Shown here: positions 1 through 4,599 of the stretch, in pieces | Layout: every line of letters begins with the position of its first letter | How positions within the stretch are numbered: the stretch's first letter is position 1 | Assembly: GCA_022566355.1 (NCBI GenBank) | Contig: JADFJB010000165.1 | Location: 1 to 7,729, forward strand | Direction: 5' to 3' | DNA: 7,729 nt | From: a candidate division KSB1 bacterium | GTDB lineage: Bacteria; Zhuqueibacterota; JdFR-76; DREG01 | Made by a program: the position numbers and the translations under genes | The notes under the pieces: generated by a model | Databases searched by the model: none | Told to the model about the DNA's origin: nothing | The model's input: the letters and a program-made list of their open reading frames with translations, nothing else

Positions 1-150
1 TTTTGGTTTGAAGGCAAGAAAGTTTCCAGTATGGGTCGTGGCTCAGTTAAGCGTAGTGGTTTCAGTCACGTAATGAGTTGTGTAAACCACTTCAATACAT
101 CGGGGGTACTATTGTCTGCTCTGGATGCTCTTGTTTGTAAGAGATCTTAA
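1..150 (+). other. Unrecognised open frame entering from the left edge
   Basis: Frame 1 is open from the first base to a TAA at 148-150, 49 codons in all. It could be the tail of a gene that starts outside the window. The peptide contains short runs such as FWFEGKKVSSMGRGSVKRSG, which I do not recognise. This stretch is less AT-rich than the 150-310 region after it, which mildly favours former or present coding sequence. A 49-codon open frame can also occur by chance. I assign no function. Confidence 0.25.
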
Positions 151-314
151 TGTAGCTCCTTCTACTTGAGAACCAGTTCACTTTAATTTTCCATTTTTTT
201 GCCATAGCCAGATACTTTAGATATTTTTTCCGATCTTTATTACACTTTAACAAATATCATATTTGATAAGAAGCTTAGAAAATATACGGTTTATATTGTA
301 TTTTGTAAATAACG

Positions 315-407
315 TGAGTTCGACATAATCAATCTGAAGGGCTCAGGCTGCCGAATTTAAACTATGGTGAGCGGAGTCGAACCATGAATTCACTTATGTC
401 GAACTCA
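315..407. repeat. Compound palindromic intergenic repeat (REP/MITE-like)
   Basis: Outer arms tgagttcgacataa (315-328) and ttatgtcgaactca (394-407) are perfect 14-bp inverted complements. Nested inside are atggt (364-368) with accat (381-385), and gctca (341-345) with tgagc (368-372), so alternative hairpins can form. The interior is richer in GC than its surroundings. The layout resembles interspersed palindromic repeats that sit between genes in many bacteria. Only one copy is visible here, so repeat status is inferred. No T-run follows the second arm, so it is not a typical intrinsic terminator. Confidence 0.55.
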
Positions 408-456
408 ACTTAAATAAGACTTATATTTTCTGATTACTATTCTGCTCAGTAAAAAT

Positions 457-462
457 GGAGAG
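457..462 (+). promoter_or_regulatory. Ribosome binding site of the M28 peptidase
   Basis: GGAGAG lies 5 bases before the ATG at 468. It supports that start over the in-frame ATG at 516, which has no comparable purine-rich motif at the right distance. Confidence 0.6.
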
Positions 463-467
463 CCATT

Positions 468-2078
468 ATGAATTGTCTACATCATACCTGCAATCAAAGA
501 AATTTCGGTATTAAGATGATTGTTCACGCGCTATTGATCATCCTTGTTATATCCTTTCAGGTTTCCGCACAAGAAACTGTACCGGTGGAAGCGAGAAAAG
601 GCTTTGAAGCCATTAACGCTGACGGAATGAAGGCAATATTGTCTTTCCTTGCATCAGATGAATTGGAGGGTAGAGGTACCACCCAGAGAGGATTGCAAAT
701 TGCAGCAAAATTCCTGGAATCACAATATGCATTAGCCGGTTTAACCCCCGCACCAGGGGAGAGGTCGATGCTGCAGACATTTTTTGTTCTGGAAAGCAAA
801 ACGGACAAGGCTTCTTCAATTTCAGTGATCAAAAACAGTAATGGTTCGAAATTGACACGTAAATTTTCGCTGTACAATGATTTTTTTGTCAGGGGCCAGG
901 GCAGCCAATCTTTCACCATCGATGCCTCTATTGTATTTGCGGGATATGGGCTTAACGATTCTAAATCCGGCTACAATGATTACAAAGGTTTAAACGTGAA
1001 AGGAAAAATTGTATTGGTTATGAGCGGCAGGCCCAGCTTTGCCAGTCCAGGAGCTGCACCCGGACGGAGAGGCAGGAATGCCAATATAGAAGCTGCTAAA
1101 AATGCAGGGGCAGTTGCAGTCTTTTCGGTTTCACGTCAATCCATACCGGAACAATATGCTCGTTTTAAAAGATGGCTCGATAGGCCTTCTATAACCTTGC
1201 AAAACCAGGAAGCAGGAATTCCCCGATTTACAATCAGTAATGAAGCCGCTAACGCGATCCTTGCCGAGAGTGGAAACAGTATTGAGTCCTTAAAGGAAAA
1301 GATTGAAGCTACTAAAAAACCCAGTTCATTTGTTTTGAAAACAATATCGATTAGCCTGGATGTTATTATTCATACTGAAGCTAAAAAGACGCAGAATGTA
1401 GTCGCTTATCTCGAAGGCTCCGATCCCAATCTAAAAGAAGAAGTTGTGGCATTTGGCGCCCATTATGATCACTTGGGTATTTCTGAAGATGGAACTATTT
1501 TCAATGGTGCGGACGATGATGGCAGCGGAACAACCGGAATTCTGGAAATTGCCAGGGCTTTTGCCAATAATCCGAACCCGCCAAAGAGGAGTCTGTTGTT
1601 TGTTTCTCATTCGGGTGAGGAAAGAGGGCTTTTGGGTTCGCGTTATTACACCGACAATCCAATCATTCCATTGGAAAAGACTGTGGTACAGTTGAATGTA
1701 GATATGATTGGCCGTAACGAAGACAACGATGTGTATATTATTGGCTCTGATTTTATCTCGACGGAATTACATAACCTGAACGAAACAGCAAACCAGGTTG
1801 TCGGCTTAAACCTGGATTATAAATATAACAATGTGGATGACCCTGAAAGATTTTATTTTCGCAGCGATCATTACAATTATGCCAAACACGATATCCCCAT
1901 TATTTTTTACTTTACCGGCACGCATGAGGATTATCACAAAGAAACGGACGATGTTGGCAAAATCAAATTTGACAAAATGGAAAAAATTGCCCGCCTGATT
2001 TATTTAACCGGTTGGAAGGTCGCGAATTTGGACCATCGATTGTCGAAGGATGGTAAGATGATGACGGCCGTGGAGTGA
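468..2078 (+). CDS. Secreted M28 family zinc metallopeptidase with PA domain
   Basis: This 536-residue protein is a probable exported aminopeptidase of family M28 (co-catalytic two-zinc fold, as in Aeromonas aminopeptidase). A hydrophobic stretch at about residues 17-34 ends in VSA-Q, a likely signal peptidase I site. The long polar start (MNCLHHTCNQ...) is unusual, and M17 at position 516 could be the true start, but the better ribosome site precedes 468. Residues about 150-295 form a protease-associated (PA) insert. The catalytic domain shows AHYDH (H332, D334), GADDDGSG (D349/D350), SGEERG (E384 as general base, E385 as ligand), VDMIGR (D412) and DYHKETDD (H490), so the metal set is complete. 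Family members remove N-terminal residues or cleave small peptides; the substrate cannot be read from sequence. The gene stands alone and converges with the SGNH gene. A decayed copy of its 5' part lies near 3571. Confidence 0.93.
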   Translation: MNCLHHTCNQRNFGIKMIVHALLIILVISFQVSAQETVPVEARKGFEAINADGMKAILSFLASDELEGRGTTQRGLQIAAKFLESQYALAGLTPAPGERSMLQTFFVLESKTDKASSISVIKNSNGSKLTRKFSLYNDFFVRGQGSQSFTIDASIVFAGYGLNDSKSGYNDYKGLNVKGKIVLVMSGRPSFASPGAAPGRRGRNANIEAAKNAGAVAVFSVSRQSIPEQYARFKRWLDRPSITLQNQEAGIPRFTISNEAANAILAESGNSIESLKEKIEATKKPSSFVLKTISISLDVIIHTEAKKTQNVVAYLEGSDPNLKEEVVAFGAHYDHLGISEDGTIFNGADDDGSGTTGILEIARAFANNPNPPKRSLLFVSHSGEERGLLGSRYYTDNPIIPLEKTVVQLNVDMIGRNEDNDVYIIGSDFISTELHNLNETANQVVGLNLDYKYNNVDDPERFYFRSDHYNYAKHDIPIIFYFTGTHEDYHKETDDVGKIKFDKMEKIARLIYLTGWKVANLDHRLSKDGKMMTAVE

Positions 2079-2248
2079 CTAACTCGACCCTCGATTCATC
2101 CCAGGGAAGAGGCTGAGTGAATTGGGTAATGCATACTCCATTATTTGTTGAAGTTCCAAAAAACTGCGGCGTCTACTTTCGCTCCGTCGATGCTTCTTTG
2201 TGATGATAGGTTGTTTCTCCCCTCATTTTGATTAACTTTCCTCTTACG

Positions 2249-2267
2249 GCTTAACGATTTGTTAGGC
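2249..2267. repeat. Short hairpin with integron attC-like half sites
   Basis: gcttaac (2249-2255) and gttaggc (2261-2267) are inverted complements with one G-T pair around the 5-base gattt. They overlap the stop codon of the SGNH gene. Both match the RYYYAAC and GTTRRRY core patterns of integron attC sites, and cassette genes often end inside such a site. However, I cannot find the matching distal half and internal arms that a complete attC needs. No T-run follows on either strand, so it is not a good terminator. Confidence 0.3.
2251..2263 (+). repeat. 13-bp direct repeat, copy 1
   Basis: ttaacgatttgtt is found here, overlapping the end of the SGNH gene, and again identically at 3493-3505 beyond its start. 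The two copies bracket that gene. One 13-bp match in a window this size can arise by chance, so its meaning rests on its position. Confidence 0.4.
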
Positions 2268-3318
2268 GAATTCTGATGGCTCTGAATAGATGTGGGTAGC
2301 GTGTGCTCAACTCAGATGCAACAATTATATGCCCGTTTTCGTTAAAATGTATGTCATTATCAAAAAACAGTTGAACATCGTTTTTCGCCTCTTTTTCAAA
2401 AGGCTTTGTTAAGTCCATAAAAGTTATGTTGTTTTTCTTTGAAAACAGCCGCCATTTATCTGAAAACTGTGGGGTTTGATTGTGTATGTTGTTATTAGCA
2501 ATTCTAAACTTAGAGGGAACAACAGTAAGTATGAACTGTGCACCTGAAGCCTCAATTTCTCTTGCTAGTGTTTTGATAAGGTCAGCACTTAATTTAGTAA
2601 TATTGGGATTTTCTTCCACCATGCCAGCAACAATATCTTTCTTCTTTTCTCTATTTTCATACATCCAAATCAACTGCAATTGCACCTTACGAAGAAAGCG
2701 CATTAAATATGATTTTCTGAGTAGATTTGTTATCCGGTTTCCTTCGGGACCAGGTATCGCTATCACTTCACCATTTTCATCCTTTTTAGCTATTCCTAAA
2801 TAGGTTTCATCTGACGAAACATCGTTACTGTATAGTTGTACAATTACAAGCGTTGGATTAACTTCTTTGACTATCTTTTTCCACTGCAAAAGATAAAAAA
2901 TCGGGCTATAGCCCGACATTCCATAATTTTTTAAAACGCAATCTGTATTGCGTTCTAGAATACCGACGAATGAATCGTTGTAAGCCACTTGTCCTGCCTC
3001 TGTGAATGAATCGCCAAGAAATGCTACCCGACAGGTTGAATTGGCATTTTTTGCATGAATCGTACTTGGATTTGCCACTAATCTATCTGCATCATAATAA
3101 ATTTCATAGCCACCGTATTCGCCAGTTGGGGTATGCGATAGAAATCTATATTCAGCTGGATGAACATGGTGGAATATGCGGTGCGACTCATGTGGAGCAT
3201 TACCGTATCCTTTTTTTAATACTCTAAAAGAAATTTCGGCAATTGATAACGCGACTACCGTACTAAAAATAAGTAAGATGGTAGAGAAGATTAACTTTTT
3301 TTTGATATCAAAAGCCAT
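2251..3318 (-). CDS. Membrane-anchored SGNH/GDSL hydrolase
   Basis: This 355-residue protein has a short basic start (MAFDIKKK) and one hydrophobic segment at about residues 9-29, giving a signal anchor with the catalytic part outside the inner membrane. The SGNH blocks are all visible: GDSFTE with nucleophile S104, NYGMSG with G133, YSND with N165, and DIHFNENGH with D322 and H324. The family removes or transfers acyl or other ester groups; related proteins act on bacterial polysaccharides (AlgJ/AlgX-like), which the nearby export genes make plausible but do not prove. I chose the ATG at 3318 because GAGAGAG lies 5 bases upstream. A GTG two codons earlier (3324) would overlap that motif and have no spacing. 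The gene is alone on its strand, with no membrane-bound O-acyltransferase partner in the window. Its stop overlaps an attC-like hairpin, and a 13-bp direct repeat brackets it. Confidence 0.88.
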   Translation of the reverse strand: MAFDIKKKLIFSTILLIFSTVVALSIAEISFRVLKKGYGNAPHESHRIFHHVHPAEYRFLSHTPTGEYGGYEIYYDADRLVANPSTIHAKNANSTCRVAFLGDSFTEAGQVAYNDSFVGILERNTDCVLKNYGMSGYSPIFYLLQWKKIVKEVNPTLVIVQLYSNDVSSDETYLGIAKKDENGEVIAIPGPEGNRITNLLRKSYLMRFLRKVQLQLIWMYENREKKKDIVAGMVEENPNITKLSADLIKTLAREIEASGAQFILTVVPSKFRIANNNIHNQTPQFSDKWRLFSKKNNITFMDLTKPFEKEAKNDVQLFFDNDIHFNENGHIIVASELSTRYPHLFRAIRIRLTNR

Positions 3319-3323
3319 AGGCA

Positions 3324-3330
3324 CTCTCTC
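3324..3330 (-). promoter_or_regulatory. Ribosome binding site deciding the SGNH start
   Basis: Read on the minus strand, GAGAGAG lies 5 bases before the ATG whose first base is 3318. Its last base is the first base of the alternative GTG start, which makes the GTG unlikely. Confidence 0.6.
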
Positions 3331-3492
3331 ATTTTACGGATTAATTAATGCTGGCCTAAGACCATGATCATTTTTTTTGTTTGTGTCATGTAATTTTATG
3401 AAGTAAGGCTGAAGCTATTGTTTATTAATTTATATTAACAAAATAACGGAAAGTAACAACAAATAAAAAGAAGATAACGAAGGATTTCAAAG

Positions 3493-3505
3493 TTAACGAT
3501 TTGTT
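3493..3505 (+). repeat. 13-bp direct repeat, copy 2
   Basis: This copy of ttaacgatttgtt is identical to 2251-2263. It lies about 170 bases upstream of the SGNH start codon and about 65 bases before the M28-like relic. Confidence 0.4.
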
Positions 3506-3740
3506 TTTAATTAATCCAATTTGTGTTGATTATACAATAAAGATACTTTTAATGTTATTTCATACTTCCTCACAAGAAACTGTACCTGGGAAGCGCAGAA
3601 AAGGATTTGAAGCAATTAAAGGAGACGAAATGAAGGTAAATGTTGAGGTGAATAGGGAAGTCATTAATGGATTTACAACAATGTGGACGTGGTGGTATTC
3701 AGGAAGAAGTCTCATGAATGGCATGACTCATTATCAATAA
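3501..3740 (+). pseudogene. Degenerate N-terminal fragment of an M28 peptidase paralogue
   Basis: The frame from TTG at 3501 to TAA at 3738 encodes 79 codons. Its middle part (SSQETVP, then RKGFEAI, then EMK) matches SAQETVP, RKGFEAI and GMK at the mature N-terminus of the peptidase at 468-2078. At DNA level 3571-3636 aligns with 568-633 over equal length, with about 53 of 66 bases identical without gaps, including an exact 16-base run at the start. Two compensating one-base indels explain the changed codons between QETVP and RKGFEAI. The preceding hydrophobic ILLMLF may be a worn signal peptide. After EMK the similarity stops, and no PA domain or zinc ligands follow. I read it as a truncated relic of a duplicated gene and doubt that it makes a working protein. 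Confidence 0.7.
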
Positions 3741-3941
3741 GAAATGGCATCTCGACTTTATATGGACTTTATGTTCTACAAAATCGATCAAAGGATAGAC
3801 ATTAAAGTTAATTTTAATCCTCATTGTAATTAACAATCACCCCTAATTTTTTCAACTTCTTCCAACTATTTAAAAATTCGTCACAATTAAATAATCACCA
3901 AATCTTATTGAAAATGTCTAATTGGTTAAGCATACTCATAA

Positions 3942-4133
3942 TTGATTTTAGGTGTAAGTCCTTTATCAGCAAATGATGTAAAAGATAAACGCAAACGGAT
4001 TGGTTTAAGAATTTTATGGAGAGCCCTTTCTGAAGACAAATTTGAGTCAAACAACTTTAAGAACAAAGACCGGGGTTTAGTTAATTCAAGTAGTTATCTA
4101 AATCATCCTCAAAAGGTTAAAATGATCCGTTGA
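3942..4133 (+). other. Unrecognised basic small open frame, probably not a gene
   Basis: A 63-codon frame starts with TTG and has no usable in-frame ATG (the only one is next to the end). It follows an in-frame TAA directly. The peptide is rich in Lys and Arg (for example VKDKRKRIGLRILWRALSED) and matches no family that I recognise. There is no clear ribosome site. It may be chance, or a remnant of a gene that has lost its start. Confidence 0.2.
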
Positions 4134-4333
4134 TTAATATTGTAATTCACAGAGTGATTTTCTAAACTATTTTGGTATAATATTTCATTCGGTTGGTATA
4201 CTTTTTTCTGCGAAGCACTATTCCCAACCGGTTTTACCGTTCATAAAATCGTTATATCCCGGAAAGATCTATATCCATTCCAAATTTATCAGTGGGTTAT
4301 TGTATGCCTGTGACTCAAATGGCGGAGCTGTAT

Positions 4334-4368
4334 CAGATACCAGATACCAGATACCGGATGCCGGATGT
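4334..4368. repeat. Heptad tandem repeat block A (CRGATRY)
   Basis: Five contiguous 7-bp units: three CAGATAC, then CGGATGC, then CGGATGT. The first three are identical; the last two share the same two G-for-A changes. There is no spacer between units, so this is not a CRISPR array. It is the first of three heptad blocks that precede the export operon. Confidence 0.8.
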
Positions 4369-4418
4369 TTGCTACTAAAAACTAATGGTTACAAATAACA
4401 AAAACTGAAAAACCAAAT

Positions 4419-4446
4419 AAATTACAAATTTCAATTTTCAAAATAC
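4419..4446. repeat. Heptad tandem repeat block B (AAATTTC-like)
   Basis: Four contiguous 7-bp units: AAATTAC, AAATTTC, AATTTTC and AAAATAC. They are diverged and AT-rich, so alone this could be low-complexity sequence. The fixed 7-bp period shared with the blocks on either side makes a common origin more likely. Confidence 0.55.
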
Positions 4447-4450
4447 TGGA

Positions 4451-4485
4451 TCATTGCTCATTGTTAATTGGTCATTGATAATTGC
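4451..4485. repeat. Heptad tandem repeat block C (TMATTGN)
   Basis: Five contiguous 7-bp units: TCATTGC, TCATTGT, TAATTGG, TCATTGA and TAATTGC. The core ATTG is constant, so TTG recurs every 7 bp at 4454, 4461, 4468, 4475 and 4482. The block ends nine bases before a TATAAT. Confidence 0.75.
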
Positions 4486-4493
4486 AAGTACTC

Positions 4494-4499
4494 TATAAT
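4494..4499 (+). promoter_or_regulatory. Possible -10 box upstream of the export operon
   Basis: TATAAT matches the sigma-70 -10 consensus exactly and lies about 100 bases before the export gene start. The possible -35 motifs come from heptad block C: TTGATA at 4475 (13-bp spacer) and TTGGTC at 4468 (20-bp spacer). Neither is at the usual 16-18 bp, and the organism may use a different promoter consensus, so this is a weak call. Confidence 0.3.
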
Positions 4500-4599
4500 T
4501 TACAGCCGGTTCCGAGAATAATTCTTTGTGGAAAAATCGACTTGTAAAGTCTATCTTTTTGTGATTAATCCAAAAACTATAAATTTTAAAAGTAAAAAA

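Larger units (their letters stand above)
151..467. other. AT-rich intergenic spacer
   Basis: No coding region is visible here. The stretch holds an AT-rich palindrome at 251-265 (arms caaatat and atatttg around a single C) and the compound inverted-repeat element at 315-407. About 60 bases separate that element from the M28 start, and the promoter of the M28 gene should lie there or just upstream. I could not identify a promoter with good hexamers. Confidence 0.5.
3319..4599. other. Long AT-rich spacer with decayed sequence and repeats
   Basis: Nearly 1.3 kb lacks a convincing intact gene. It holds the upstream region of the SGNH gene, the second copy of the 13-bp repeat (3493-3505), a degenerate copy of the M28 gene start (3571-3636), a startless open frame of 45 codons (3668-3805), an inverted pair gttaatt/aattaac (3807-3813, 3828-3834), a 63-codon open frame without ATG (3942-4133), a direct repeat ttggtata spaced 21 bp (4172, 4193), and three heptad-repeat blocks (4334-4485). 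The mix suggests gene decay plus an extended regulatory or repeat region before the export operon. Confidence 0.6.

Noticed and set aside
557-919. Minus-strand open frames inside the M28 gene (also 613-819)
   Set aside because: They are antisense to a well-supported peptidase coding region, match no family, and are shadows of its codon pattern.
2249-2267. Intrinsic terminator shared by the convergent M28 and SGNH genes
   Set aside because: The stem is short, with one G-T pair, and no T-run follows on either strand. I found no better terminator in 2079-2250.
2076-2267. Complete integron attC site covering the whole convergent spacer
   Set aside because: The distal half (gactaac at 2076) breaks the RYYYAAC pattern, internal arms do not pair, and the length of about 190 bp exceeds usual sites.
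2480-2803. Plus-strand open frames opposite the SGNH gene (also 3006-3227 and 3176-3367)
   Set aside because: They are antisense to a gene with a full set of catalytic motifs, and their translations have no recognisable features.
3807-3834. Inverted pair gttaatt / aattaac as a terminator or operator
   Set aside because: Arms are only 7 bp, AT-rich, with a 14-base loop and no T-run; expected by chance in this composition.
4250-4378. Coding frame through the heptad block (for example from ATG near 4303)
   Set aside because: The translation is short and low in complexity, reflecting the CAGATAC repeats, with no ribosome site or family match.
4334-4485. CRISPR array
   Set aside because: Units are 7 bp, contiguous and without spacers; no cas gene is in the window.
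4528-4599. GTG start at 4528 for the export protein, adding 24 residues
   Set aside because: The extension would sit in front of a normal signal peptide beginning at the ATG at 4600, and no ribosome site supports the GTG.
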